Notes: a model not told the origin generated them from the letters alone. A stretch of 64,000 bases of DNA from Agapanthus africanus (GCA_030015575.1 JASDDO010000001.1:320077595-320141594); one strand, 5' to 3'; shown: positions 1 to 10,929, numbered from the stretch's first letter. Numbers and translations: made by a program.

Positions 1-690
1 GTGTACTGTCCTAATCCTATGAGCACTCATAACCTGAGAGAAGGTGAAGATAAAAGACAACTGAATAAACCTTATTCCTATTTCTCCGGAACCAGAATCC
101 ATCCCCGAACTGGAACAAGTTCCTTCGAGTTGTATATAACCATACGATGGAGTATCCAAATAACTGTGGATCTTCGTAATGATACGGAGTGTTCTGGAGA
201 AATAGAAAGGTGAAGTAGGAGTGGTAATGAAATACTTGGTTTGGTCGTGAATAGCAGTCGCAATTTACTTTGTCCTCTTTCTAATCCCTTTATTTGTCTT
301 AACTTATTACCTTCTGCACACCATCGTTAGGCTAATTGGTTTTCTTCATTCCCCACCGTTCAGCACCTGCCTATGGTTTGGAAGAAGACTATCCAATTAG
401 CATAATAGGTGTACCGTCCTAATCTAAGGAACACTCGCAACCTGAGAGAAGGTAAAAGGAAAAGACAACTGAATAGTCCTATTCTCCAGAACCGGAACCA
501 TCCTCGAATCTGGAACAAGTTCCTTCGAGTTCGCATATAACCATATGATGGTTTTATCCAATGGAAGTGGACGTTCGTAGTAATACGGGGTGTTTTGGAG
601 AAAAGGGTAAAAGTAGGAGTGGCAATGAGGTATGCAACTCTGACAATCCAAAAGCCAGGGTTTTAAGAAGGTTCGGTTAACTTAGTCACT
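1..690 (-). repeat. Tandem ~411-bp repeat in El-6, about two units
   Basis: Two similar units run head to tail. GTGTACTGTCCTAATC at base 1 recurs as GTGTACCGTCCTAATC at 412, followed in both by the block CCTGAGAGAAGG and later by GGAACAAGTTCCTTCGAGTT. The first unit is cut by the window start. The same two-unit array occupies the same place in El-4 (15985..16750) and El-2 (42942..43710), between the gag position and decayed pol. Short open frames on the minus strand are not recognised as any protein. Confidence 0.85.
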
Positions 691-720
691 GAGTCATAGT
701 CAAGGGTCGGGTCATGGTCA

Positions 721-752
721 CTGCCAAAGAGAGAGAGAAAAGAAACACTCAG
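721..752 (-). promoter_or_regulatory. Polypyrimidine tract plus CAG, 3' splice-site-like, El-6
   Basis: Read on the minus strand, a run of TTTCTTTTCTCTCTCTC is followed by TTTGGCAG, a textbook acceptor shape. It lies just upstream of the short gag-start remnant, the same place as in all the other elements of the window. Use in splicing is inference. Confidence 0.5.
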
Positions 753-1022
753 CGTGCACTCTAATCTAGATCAGAATGGTTATCAATTTATCTAATCAGG
801 AAACCTCCCACTGTATCGTCAAATTCTCCTCCAAACCTGAAAGAAGAATTAGTTGGGATCACCTGAGAAGTAAACCAACTCATCAGTGGGAATCGGGATC
901 CAACTATCATCGCATGATAACATGATGGAATCCACTCACGTTATCACACTCCAGAAGGTATGCGCATATTTGGCAAGTTTCAGTTTCTTTAGAAACTCCC
1001 GATGTGATTTTTACCCCATGCT

Positions 1023-1236
1023 CTTATGACCTTGACGAAGGTCAACAAATCATAAGTCACATGTCAAGTTCTACCCGTCATTGTCCAGGTTAATTTGAAC
1101 CCACCCGTACAAGCCCTTGACGAAGGTCAACAAGGCTGTACGACTATCCCAAACCAACGCATTTATCTATGCAGCAGAAAGGTAAGAAGCAGCTACCATT
1201 CACCATGCCTTGACGAAGGTCAACAAATATAGCATG
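1023..1236 (-). other. Triple stem-loop block, El-6 (loop CTTC x3)
   Basis: Three hairpins at 1204..1236, 1107..1141 and 1023..1056 (sense order on the minus strand). Outer stems are CATGC/GCATG, GTACAGCC/GGCTTGTAC and CTTATGA/TCATAAG. Each displays the inner stem TTGAC/GTCAA closing the same loop CTTC. See the finding on loop identity. Confidence 0.8.
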
Positions 1237-1373
1237 AATACTAAGTGCTACCCATCTGAAATGACAGAGGGCTACGAATGGTTTTTGGCAAAAAACCTTT
1301 AACGTAATGAACTTGATATCGTTGAAGGAACCGGATAGCTTTTTATAAAAATATAGTGGCGAAAACTTTTGCT

Positions 1374-1645
1374 AAAGAGGTCACTCCCGGTGAAGGGATC
1401 TCGGCTCTTTCCCCGTAGAATGAGGTGCAGGATATTCTAACTGAATACCACGATGCAAAGCAAAAAGTAATCGACTATAGTGAAGTTATTACCCTGACGC
1501 AAACTTCTGTCCAAGGGGTCACTCCCGGTGAAGGGATCTCGGCCCTTGCCTCGTCGACTGAGGTGCTGGATATTCATAACCGAATACCACTGTGCAAAAC
1601 AAAAGAGAACGTCCTTGCAATAACAGCTTTTTTTGAAAAATGTTC
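1374..1645 (-). repeat. Duplicated leader module, El-6
   Basis: Two units about 138 bp apart share the block TCACTCCCGGTGAAGGGATC (1381 and 1519). The same duplication occurs in the leaders of El-2, El-3, El-4, El-5 and El-7 but was not found in El-1. Confidence 0.8.
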
Positions 1646-2767
1646 CAACAACATCAAACATGTTTGTTTAGCTTTAATTGATCCGAATCAATGCAGTCCC
1701 ATCAATTAATCACACCACAAACGAACGAAAATATGATATACGTATATGCCATCCACATTCGGCACTGGGTCCCGTCATCACCCGTTAGGTTACTTAACTA
1801 ACGACAGAGCGGGGACTGGACTAGCGCGGGTGTAAAACATATACAACATCTATTAGTATATATATCAATATATAATAATCCCTCAAGGCGTGATAAAATG
1901 CAACATCACAGAAATGTAATAAGCATCACAGAACAATACAGATATTTGGGATCCTCGGGTTTCATAGAGCCGCTACTGAAACCCGACGTTCTCCTGGTCG
2001 TGTGGATAGCCTGTGCAATGAAATCCTAGACCCCTGCGGGCGCGGCAAGTTATCCGCCAAAACCTGAAGCGAGGCAGCCCCCTTCAATAAAGTGAATGGA
2101 CCATCCAGCACTTCACGGAATCCGGTAACTTGAGCACCCCTCCTTGGGTCAACCTGTACCCCCTACGAGTGCGGCGAATAGCCCGCCAATTCTAGAGTGA
2201 AGCCCCCTCCGTCTCAAAGCCATGAGATGCGGGTCGTTGCCCTCTAGAACCCGGCTATCCGTGCACCCCACCGCGGGGTAATCCTAGTACAGAAAGTAAA
2301 ATATATGCAACGGGTACATCGACCTCAGCCCGGTCGTGCCCCAAAAGAATAATATACAAACAGGCAGTGACGGCAGTCCACATGTCGGACGCTCGCCCCG
2401 CAATATCAAATATACAAATACAATCAAACTGTACTACCATTGCATCCAGGCTATCCACAACGATAAATCCGCAACATCACAGCACAACACAGAACATCAA
2501 CGCGAATGTCATGTTCACAAATCCGTCTAAAAGAACTATAGCAATTAGACAAGATTTACCGATCAAATGACATTCACGGTCGCAGATATAATGTAAAAAC
2601 TGTGAACTAACATGTTTAAAATTTTCGATCGACAAAATTTCCCGAAGTGGGCCCCAAGTACAATACCCAGTACTCAAAATAATCTGGGCCCGAAATAAAA
2701 TTACCAGAAACCCCATTTCCAAGTCAGAGAGCACTGTAGGAAAAATGGTGCAATGAAGCTACTGTTC

Positions 2768-2818
2768 AGCGGCGGAACCGCGGCCAAAACAGGGTTATGG
2801 CCGCGTTTCCGCGGCGCT
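2768..2818 (-). other. GC-rich leader hairpin, El-6
   Basis: Long inverted repeat about 200 nt downstream of the PBS in the element's sense, with arms rich in GCGG/CCGC and an apical stem GGCCA/TGGCC. Homologous hairpins stand at the same distance from the PBS in all seven elements. Confidence 0.8.
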
Positions 2819-3012
2819 ACAGTAAGTTCATGGTACCAATTTTCTGCAGTATTCTCAGAAAACTCTGCACGTATTTCTGCAACACTCAAAATAATTTTTA
2901 GAGCACAGGAAAATTTCGACAGAAACTGTGACTTGGAAATGCAGTATTTAGAAAATTCGTTCGATCGATGTTTTAAATACGTTAGAGCAAGCTAGTAAAG
3001 GTTAATGGCGTG

Positions 3013-3024
3013 GCTCTGATACCA
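3013..3024 (-). other. Primer binding site, El-6 (tRNA-iMet)
   Basis: GCTCTGATACCA on the plus strand is TGGTATCAGAGC in sense, complementary to the 3' end of plant initiator-Met tRNA. It directly abuts the LTR. Its position to the left of the LTR fixes the element on the minus strand. Confidence 0.95.
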
Positions 3025-5120
3025 TGTAAGTCTACGGTAGCGTCCTGGCCGTCTTTCCGAGGACAAAATGCAGAAACAAAACTTTTTCTTAACTAGAAAC
3101 CGGCGCTATCGTATGCTTAAAACCCGGATCGAACCATTAACCTATAAACTAACAACTAGAGAAGGGATAGAAAGCTATACCGATCGATCCGTGTCCTTCG
3201 GTCTTTGGCCACATCCCAAGCTCATCGCGGCATCTCCGGTCTTGATCTCTTAGTCGGAAAGGGCACCACGTCTACGAGTCTTTTTACGGGCTCCCACCTC
3301 TGAACCGAGGCAACTCGGACACAAAGTTTGCTAGCCGACGTGTCCAAGATTGCTCTAGAATATACGTAGATCACTTTGTCTCAAGGGTTAATAGAAGTTT
3401 CCATTTTTGGTAGAGATGGAGGGATGAACTTTGGAGATGAGCTAAGGAATTTTGTTGCAAGCAAATGAGATCAAAATTTCCACCACAAAAATGAAATGAG
3501 GGGCTGCCCATTTTGTGGCTGGCCATGCTCTAAAAGAATGGAGAGAGGAGGGAGGCAAGCACAAGAAAAAGAGTGGGGCAAACACAAGAAAAAAATGTCA
3601 CACCAAATACCCTCTCAATCCCTTCACAATTTATGCAAGTCTTCAACCAAAACACTTCTAGAATTCTCATGAACCCTCTATGAGCTGCTGGAGAACCCCT
3701 TACCACAAAAAATCCCCTCCCTCTACTAATTTCACATTTGCAAATAAGCCTCTTCCAACAAAGGAATTTCATCCAAGAAGGAATAAAGAAAAATGGCCGA
3801 AACGGAATGCAAACTAGCAACTTCAAAAAGCGATCCAGTAATAAATTACAGGAAAACCCCGCGACTGTATATACATACTCGCATTTGTATTCCGACCGAA
3901 TACAAATGCAATGAGACAAAATCTACACAGTATAATACTAGGATCCGGTTTAAACCAAAGCTCGCTAGTATTAACCGTCCGAACCATGACACGTGCAAAA
4001 GTGCACGCATATGTTCGAACCCTGCCATAAATCCATACGGCCTCTACAAAGTTTCGCCCGAAACTTAAGAAACTGTCTGTGGGGGACTCTAAAGCCTCGT
4101 CAATATTTTGGCTGTGGATTTAACCACTAGCACGTCAGAGGTACTAGCTGTACGTAACGGGCTACCAGGTATTGACCAAAAGGGAGGTCGATGAGTGAAC
4201 TCATCCTGACACCCTACTGAGCCTGTCAGTGACAATATCCGTACAGCCCGGTCCGTTCAACTATAAGCATCGCATGGCGGGCCTAGGGGGTTGGTAAAAG
4301 TCAGACCCCCAAAAGCGGTACAAGTCATGTCGGAGTGTAGCCCAGAACATCCTGAGATACTACTGGAATACCTACCAGTAAATCTCCTGCCTTGGCCAAG
4401 ACTTCATGTAATAGCTCTCCTAGACACAGCGCGACCTCACCCCCAATACCGGGAGGACGAACCCCTGCCGATCCGCTCACTGCCTCCATGTGGTTCAGGA
4501 CTGTACCCAACTAAAACCTGTTTGCACGACTCCTTTGAGCCGTGGTAGGGTAGTAATCAAAGCACAGTGGGAACTCACATGAGAAAAATGACGATCTCAG
4601 GTCGATGAATTAACCTGTACACATGTCACTAGGGAATTGCCATCTGACGTCAGGTATAATACCAACTAGCATGTTCCCGGCGAGTCCTGTCCGGTGTACT
4701 CATAACCCAATGAGCACCTGTATACATCATAGGTGAACCAACTGGCACCAATGGCTTGTGAGACCGGCCACTGCCCCTCGTTGGGGTCTCGACTGTATAC
4801 ACTAGTCTACTCCGGAGTATCGATGCCCAGTCTCGAAACTCCCACGACTAGGGACCTTTTAAGGATGTGCTTATAGACCCCATCTCCTACGTATATGATC
4901 GCCATCATACTGCTGGCCGTCAAGCAAGAATCCTAAGGGCTCTATCAACGTGCAATAGTGACCTGTAAGGTCACCTGAAGCAGTACACGATGATAAAGAT
5001 AAACCAGATAGCATACTATCATCTTGAGTAAGACTGTCCAACCGGTATAAGTCCACTCTCAATCATTGCAATCACGTGCCTGTGATCCAATAATTGACTC
5101 TGAGGGCATTATATCCAACA
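3025..5120 (-). repeat. 5' LTR of El-6 (2096 bp)
   Basis: Runs from TGTAAGTCTACGG to CATTATATCCAACA, so TG...CA termini. It is homologous along its length to the LTRs of El-2 and El-4, and more distantly (reverse complement) to those of El-3, El-5 and El-7. It interrupts the 3' LTR of El-1, which resumes at 5121. Confidence 0.92.
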
Positions 5121-5125
5121 CATTA
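5121..5125. other. Target-site duplication CATTA, right copy, El-6
   Basis: CATTA follows the LTR end. The unbroken El-1 LTR at 53656 reads CCCATTACACC with one copy, which supports insertion here; the left copy is outside the window. Confidence 0.7.
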
Positions 5126-5903
5126 CACCTTGAGAAGCTACTGGAAAACCTACCAGTAAATCTCGCTTGACCTGGATAGGGACTTTGCGTAATGGCTCTC
5201 CAAACACAGTGCGATATCAACTCCCAATACCGGGAGAGACGAATCCTTTCTAACCGCCACTGCCTCCAAGTGCTTCGGGACTGCACCGAACTACAACCTG
5301 TTTGCACAACTCCTTTGAGCCGTGGTAGGGTTGCAATTTAAGAACAGTGGGAACACACTCGAGACGAAGCAGCAGTGTCAAGTCAACGGACTATGCTATA
5401 CTCATGTCACCTGGGAACTGTTAACTGACGACGAGTATAATACCAACCAGCAGTTCCCTGCGAGTCCTGTCCGGTGTACCCGTAACCCAACGAGCACCTG
5501 CATACTCTCTCCAGTAGAACGTACTAATGGCTGTGGGACATACCATTTCCCCTGCTGGGATGAGAAGCGTATACACCAGTCTAGTCCGGAGTATCGATGC
5601 CCTGTCTCGATAATCCTGCGACTAGGGACCTAAAAAAGGATGTACTTGTAAACTACCCATCCCCCACTAGTGTGACTGCCATCACAACGCTGGTAGTCAA
5701 GCAAGATCCTATGGGCTCTATCAATATATATTTGCGATATGCTTAAAAGAAACATATACACATAATAAGATAGATATAAACCAAGTAGCATACTACTATG
5801 TTGAGCAAGACTATTAATACAAATGTGAATATCCCAAGCTTCCATTAAGTAATATACAAACTAGTATGATACAATAATGGCCCCTAGGGCATATACACTA
5901 ATA
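5121..5903 (-). repeat. 3' LTR of El-1, remainder after El-6 insertion
   Basis: Continues directly from the El-6 insertion point and aligns with 53656..54005 of the other LTR (shared block CATTACACCTTGAGAAGC). Its inner end GGGCATATACACTAATA corresponds to the reverse complement of the TGTTAGTTATATG... start of group II LTRs and meets the PPT. Confidence 0.85.
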
Positions 5904-5918
5904 ATCTCCCACTTGCAC
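5904..5918 (-). other. Polypurine tract, El-1
   Basis: ATCTCCCACTTGCAC, in sense GTGCAAGTGGGAGAT, directly beside the LTR. The identical tract is found in El-2, El-3, El-4, El-5 and El-7. Confidence 0.9.
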
Positions 5919-7488
5919 TAGGGCCATGTACTGGCGTATCGAAGACCTATCATCTCGAATTGCCTCTCGAACTGTGTCTGAGGTATGGCCTTTGTGAATG
6001 GATCTGCAGTGTTCTCCTCTGTAGCAACTCTCCGGACCTCGATCTCTCGGTGATCTATGATCTCCCTGATCAGGTGATACCGCCTTAAGATGTGTCTGGA
6101 CTTCTGATGGGACCTGAGTTCCTTCGCTAAAACTATAGCGCCGTTGTTGTCATAATACAGCGGTATTGGATCAACAATGGTAGGAACCACCTGAAGTTCT
6201 GTTAGGAACTTCTTCATCCAGACTTCTTCTTTTGCAGCATTGCAAGCAGCTATATACTCCGCTTCTATCGTCGAGTCAGCAACGGTGTCCTGCTTGGAAC
6301 TCTTCCAGCACACCGCCCCTCCATTGAGGGTAAAGACATAACCTGACATGGACTTGGAGTCATCCTTGTCACTCTAGAAGCTGGAGTCAGCAAAAGCCTC
6401 GATCTGAAGGTCTTTTCCGCCGTAAACAAAGAACATACCTTAGTCCTTCTCAGGTACTTGAGAATGTTCTTTACTGCTATCCAGTGCTTCTCCCCTAGGT
6501 CTGACTGATACTGGCTTACCATGCTCAGTGCGTAAGCTACATCTGGTGTACACAACATCGCATACAATATAGAGCCTACCGCAGAAGCGTAGGGTATAAC
6601 TGACATGCGGTCCCTTTTGAAATCAGTCTTGGGAGACATCTCTTTGGAGAGGGTGATTCCGTGACAAGCCGGTAAATTACCGCGCTTAGAATCTTCCATA
6701 CTGAATCTTTTATGTATAGTGTTGATATACCTGGACTGCTAAAGTTCCAACATCCTCTTTGATCTATCACGATATATCTGGATCCCCAGAATGTAAGAGG
6801 CATCACCCAAGTCTTTCATGGAGAACCTGTGTGACAAGAATCCTTTGACAGATTGTAGCATAGGGATGTCATTTCCTATCAAGAGAATATCATCTACGTA
6901 CAAGACGAGGAATACGACAGTTCGTGCTACAATTTTACTATATATACATGGTTCATCTAGATTTTTGATAAAGTCATATTGTTTGACCGTTTCATCAAAA
7001 CAGATGTTCCAACTCCGCGATACCTGCTTTAGTCCATAAATGGACTTAAGCAACTTACACACTTTCCCGCTGCTCCCACTCTGATTGAAACCTTATGGCT
7101 GATCCATATAGACGCACTCTTCTAAATTACCATTTAGAAAATCCGTCTTTACGTCCATCTGCCAGATCTCATAATCATGGAAGGCGGCAATGGCAAGAAG
7201 GATCCGAATAGATTTAAGCATAGCCACTGGAGAAAAAATTTCGTCATAGTCTAAACCAGGTCTTTGACGAAAACCCTTTGCAACAAGTCTAGTCTTATAA
7301 GTTTCCACATGTCCATCTACACCAATCTTCTTCCTGAAGATCCACTTGCATCCTATGGGTTTTACCCCATGTGGAGCAAAGTACAAAGTCCATACTTTGT
7401 TGGTGTACATGGACTCCATCTCGGTCCGCATTGCATCCGGCCATCTTACTAAATCGCCGCTCTGGATGTCCTGTTGGAAGCTAGTAGG
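5919..7488 (-). pseudogene. El-1 pol remnant: reverse transcriptase and RNase H
   Basis: Minus-strand fragments in several frames match the copia RT and RNase H. Recognisable motifs are the palm stretch WQMDVKTDFLNG, the catalytic YVDDILLIG, LKSIYGLKQ, KDLGDASYILGI, and the RNase H blocks [11 protein letters not shown] and YYDNNGA. The RT begins abruptly at 7488 where El-2 is inserted; the upstream part of pol resumes at 48130. The closest relative in the window is the El-5 pol frame. Broken, with several breaks in this piece. Confidence 0.92.
7484..7488. other. Target-site duplication GTAGG, left copy, El-2
   Basis: GTAGG here and again at 48130..48134, exactly flanking the 40.6-kb El-2 complex. 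The pol of El-1 continues across the two copies. Confidence 0.93.
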
Positions 7489-8468
7489 TGTAGGACTACG
7501 GTAGCACCCCGGCTGTCTTTCCTCGGCCAAAATGCGGAAACGAAAAATTTTCTTGACTTTAAACCGGCACTACCGCATCCTAAAAACCCAGATCGAACCA
7601 TTAACCTATACCTAGCTAACAAGAGAAAGGGTAGAATGCTATACCGAGCGATCTATGTCCTTCGGTCTTCGGCCACCACTCCGATCTCCTCGCGGAATCT
7701 CCGGTCTTCATCTCCTCGTCGGAAAGGGCACCACATCGAGAAGTCTTTTTACGGGCTCCCGCTTCATTCGAAGCAACTCAGGCACGAAGTGTGCTAGCCG
7801 ACGCGTCCAAGGTGAAGTAGAGAATGTTGTGATCACTTTGTCTCTTGCATCCATAGCTTTGGATGGAGGTTAAAGTGTTTCCATTGAAGGAGACAATGAG
7901 CTAGAGGAAGAAGAAGAAGAAGAGTAGCGTTTCTTTTTCTTTTCTTTTCTTTTTTTTTTGTTGTAAATGAGAGTGAGAGAGTGAGATCAAAAATACAAGA
8001 CTAATATTACAACCATGGCAGCCCCTCTCTCTCTCCTCATCAAATCAAGACATAAAACAATTCATTAATGTGACATATTTGCAAGAAAAGAGACCATGAC
8101 TCTTGATACAAGTCCATGTCACATTAATGCATTGGCATGATGATTTCTAGCTCATTATTTCCTTAAGCAAACATTAATCCATAACAAAGAAAATCCGGCA
8201 ACATCTAAAGTAAACTCGTGACGGATCACGAGGATACCCCTCACCTGTATATACATACCTGCATCCGCATTGCGACTGAATGCGAATGCGATGAGACTAA
8301 AGTAATCTAACAAATCTAATATTAGGATCCGGCTTAAACCAAAGCCCACTAGTATGATCCGTCCGATCATGGTACGTGCAATACTGCACGTATATGATCG
8401 GACCCTGCCATATATCATACGGCCTCTACAACGTTTCGCTCGAAACTTGAGAAACAGTCTGTGGAGGA
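7489..8468 (-). repeat. 3' LTR of El-2, first segment
   Basis: Begins TGTAGGACTACGG and is homologous to 46113..47087 of the other LTR. It breaks off at 8468 where El-3 is inserted and resumes at 29009 with GGGACTCTAAAGACTCG, a junction that is uninterrupted at 47087..47105. Confidence 0.93.
8464..8468. other. Target-site duplication, left copy, El-3 (imperfect)
   Basis: GAGGA on the left and TGGGA (29009..29013) on the right. The unbroken site in the other El-2 LTR reads GGGGA, so both copies differ from it by one base. Confidence 0.65.
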
Positions 8469-9196
8469 TGTTAGTTATATGTATGCCCTAGAGGCCATTA
8501 CTATACATAGGATGTATATTGTAGTGGATGCTTGGACATATATAGGGAGGACTTTCTTGCTCGACATGATAGTATGCTATCTGGTTGCTCTATACCTTAA
8601 CGTGTACACTGATTGTCTCTCTGTTACATGTTGGTAAAGCCCTTAGGATGTGTACTTGACTACCTGGACTATGATGCGGATCATACTAGTGGGGACATGG
8701 TAGTCCATAAGTACATCCTTCAAGGTCCCTAGTCGTGGGTATATCGAGACGGGGCATCGATATACCAGAGTAGACTAGCGTATACCTTCTCGACCCATAC
8801 AGATAGGCGATGGATGATCCCATATCCATTGGTGTTTGACATCAGAGATGATATACGGGTGCTCAGTGGAGACTGGGCACACTGGACGGACTCGCCGAGA
8901 ACTCCCAGATGGTATTATACCTTACGTCAGATGGCAGTTCTCTGGTGACACTGGTACAGAGTAGTCTGTTGACCCGAGATCGTCATAGAGTCTTGTGTGA
9001 TTCCCACTGTGCTTTGATTTCCACCTTACCACGTCCAAGAGGGCATGCAAAACGGTGGTTTTTGGGTACAGTCCCGAATCACATGGAGGCAATGAGCGAT
9101 AGGAGGGGATTCGTCTCTCCTGATATAGGGAGTTGATGTTGCGCTGTGTTCTATTGGCTATAACCGGAAATCTCTGGCCAGGGTTGCTGAGATTTA

Positions 9197-9213
9197 CTGG
9201 TAAGTGTTACCAG
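9197..9213 (+). promoter_or_regulatory. Palindrome holding a 5' splice-site-like GTAAGT
   Basis: CTGGTAAGTGTTACCAG is a perfect 7-bp stem with a 3-nt loop and contains the donor consensus GGTAAGT. A second GGTAAGTGTTAC lies at 9332. Equivalent palindromes occur in the El-5 and El-7 LTRs. Splicing from here is inference only. Confidence 0.45.
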
Positions 9214-9560
9214 TAGTTTCTCGAACTGTTATAGACCTCATATCAACATGACTTATCGAGTTATTGGGGTCTGACGTTTACCACCCCTAGGCGAGATATG
9301 CGATATATCAGACGACGAGACCGGACAGTACGGTAAGTGTTACTGGTTGGATTCACAGGAGTGTGAGCGGGCTTGCTCGTCGATCTTCTGATCGCTCAAT
9401 ACCCGGGTGGCCGTTACGTTTAGCAGACCGCTTGCGGCTTGTGGGTGCTTGATATGATCATCACCTGCTGCCGGCGTATTGACGAGTCTTTAGAGTCCTA
9501 CACAGAGGTTTCCTGGCTCAAGCGAAACGAAATAGGAGCGCATATGAGATGTGCGGGACC

Positions 9561-9598
9561 GAGAATAATACCAGTATGTGATACTGGATTCTATTCTC
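9561..9598 (+). other. LTR hairpin GAGAAT...ATTCTC, El-3
   Basis: The stem closes on GTAT-GTG-ATAC with a middle segment CCA/TGG. At the same place El-5 has GCG/CGC and El-7 GCG/CGT, so pairing is kept while bases change. The other El-3 LTR carries it at 27882..27919. Confidence 0.7.
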
Positions 9599-9617
9599 GC
9601 GATTTGTATCATCGGCA

Positions 9618-9842
9618 GGTTATATGTGATATAGCCGGGTTACCGAATCAAGTGTTGATTCGATACATTGATACACTTGATACTGGTCGGTTATATGCGA
9701 TATGACCGGATCATTAAATCAAGTGTTGATTTAATGATTTAATGCATAATTGTATATTTGATATATTGCTTTGCATTAACTAGTATTGGTTCACTTAAAA
9801 TGGATTTTCTCACTTGAATGTGCACATTGTATATATGATATA
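9618..9842 (+). repeat. Four spaced TATAT-GATATA dyads in El-3 LTR
   Basis: GGTTATATGTGATATAGCC (9618), GGTTATATGCGATATGACC (9689), TATATTTGATATA (9753) and TATATATGATATA (9830), spaced about 64 to 77 bp. The same series is in every group II LTR. Role unknown; enhancer or structural elements are possible. Confidence 0.6.
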
Positions 9843-10688
9843 GTTTTGTGCACTAGTTTGTATCATGTTTAATGATACATGCACACTTGGGCGTATGTTT
9901 GTATTAAACCATGGTTAGTTAATGTTTAGGGTTTCATTTGCTTTATTTGCTTATTCATTTATTTATTTATTCATTTGAGAAAGAAATAAAATGGTGGCTA
10001 ACTTTGGATTTTCTATGAAGCTTCATGAAGCTTTGAATAGTTTGACCATTTTGTTTCTTTCCTTAACCCTAACCATTAACTTGAACCATAGTTTATTCTC
10101 TACACTTGTTAACTTCACCATGGTTGCTAATATGATAAGAATGACTTTATTTTTCCTTATAAAAATTATTCTGATCATATTCTTTTTCTTCTTCTTCTTC
10201 AAAAAGATGAAGAAAACCTTTTGTTACCATTAATGGCAACTTGATGAAATGAGTGAGAAATCCAATTCTAAAGTGAACCCACTTCCTATTTCTTCATCCT
10301 CTACCACTTGCCAAGTAGTATAGGGTGTTTTCTTCACAAGTTTCATGACTTGGTGAAGTTGGAGTTTGATCTTGACTTGCCTCGACGTAGATCATCTTCG
10401 GCATCGAAGTCGGCGACCTAGCCCGGTCTTTTCTCCGATGAAACCACCGTGAGAGTCTTGGATTCCGATATGGACAGTGAGGGGACTTCATCACGGAGCT
10501 ATGGAGGTGGAGGACCGGATCTACAAAGGTTGTATTTCCGTTCACTTAGTTAAGTTGTTAACTAGTTGCATGTTTCGCCTAAACTCTAGTTAACGATCCG
10601 TATTAGGGTCTCTCGGCACTTGTAAATTTTGAAATTGGCATGGTTGATGCCTTGTAAGACCTCATTAGTGTGCCTAGGAACCCTACAG

Positions 10689-10700
10689 TGGTATCAGATC
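10689..10700 (+). other. Primer binding site, El-3 (slightly degenerate)
   Basis: A TGGTATCAGA-type site one base after the LTR end, complementary to initiator-Met tRNA with minor divergence. Confidence 0.85.
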
Positions 10701-10890
10701 CTAGCTAGAGCCTTAGGCGATGCGTAGACGGAGTTACAATTCCGATCGAACCGAAACCCCAACTCCAAAATGCTCTCTGGACTTTTTTCAAAAACTGGGA
10801 TTTTTCCAGATTAAAAATTCTTAAAAAATTCAGCAGGAAATTCTAAGAATTACGATGCAAAATTGACCAAGTGATGCTGCTAAAGTGCGG

Positions 10891-10929
10891 CGGAACCGCG
10901 GCAGAAGCTTGGCTTCTGCGGCGGTTCCG
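10891..10929 (+). other. GC-rich leader hairpin, El-3
   Basis: CGGAACCGC-G-GCAGAAGC, loop TTG, then GCTTCTGC-G-GCGGTTCCG. The stem is perfect except for one symmetrical G/G mismatch. El-5 has the same with loop TAG (34253..34291). Confidence 0.88.

Larger units (their letters stand above)
753..3012 (-). other. Untranslated leader of El-6
   Basis: About 2.3 kb between PBS and the gag position, with no credible coding frame. It contains, in sense order: GC-rich hairpin (2768..2818), a hairpin with arms CGGGTTTC/GAAACCCG at 1956..1985 seen only in group III, the CGTTAG/CTAACG hairpin region near 1780..1810, a duplicated module (1374..1645) and the triple stem-loop block (1023..1236). Homologous leaders are found in El-2 and El-4. 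Confidence 0.75.
1..5120 (-). mobile_element. El-6: group III Ty1/copia LTR element, cut by window start
   Basis: Minus-strand element whose 5' LTR (3025..5120), PBS and leader are inside the window; its 3' LTR and distal internal part lie to the left of base 1. It sits inside the 3' LTR of El-1: the sequence after base 5120 continues an LTR seen without interruption near 53656. It has the same parts as El-2 and El-4: LTR of about 2.1 kb, structured leader, tandem repeat of about 411 bp, no recognisable gag. No protein-coding capacity is visible in the part seen. Age cannot be judged because only one LTR is in view. Confidence 0.88.
8469..10687 (+). repeat. 5' LTR of El-3 (2219 bp)
   Basis: TGTTAGTTATATGTATGCCC to GGAACCCTACA. 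It contains a GTAAGT-bearing palindrome (9197..9213), a hairpin GAGAAT...ATTCTC (9561..9598), four TATAT/GATATA dyads (9618..9842), an ATTT-rich stretch near 9953..9977 and a CTT run near 10187. The GCCCTAGAGGC block near the start recalls Angela/BARE LTRs. Confidence 0.95.

Noticed and set aside
3013-3024. tRNA-like sequence at LTR borders
   Set aside because: Only 12 bases complementary to the initiator tRNA 3' end, as expected of a primer binding site; no cloverleaf around it.
10066-10090. Telomere-like AACCCTAACC
   Set aside because: A single short match inside the LTR, repeated only because LTR copies are repeated; no array.
10158-10165. TATAAAAA in the El-3 LTR as the promoter TATA box
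   Set aside because: The equivalent positions in El-5 and El-7 LTRs do not keep it, so I do not call it a promoter.
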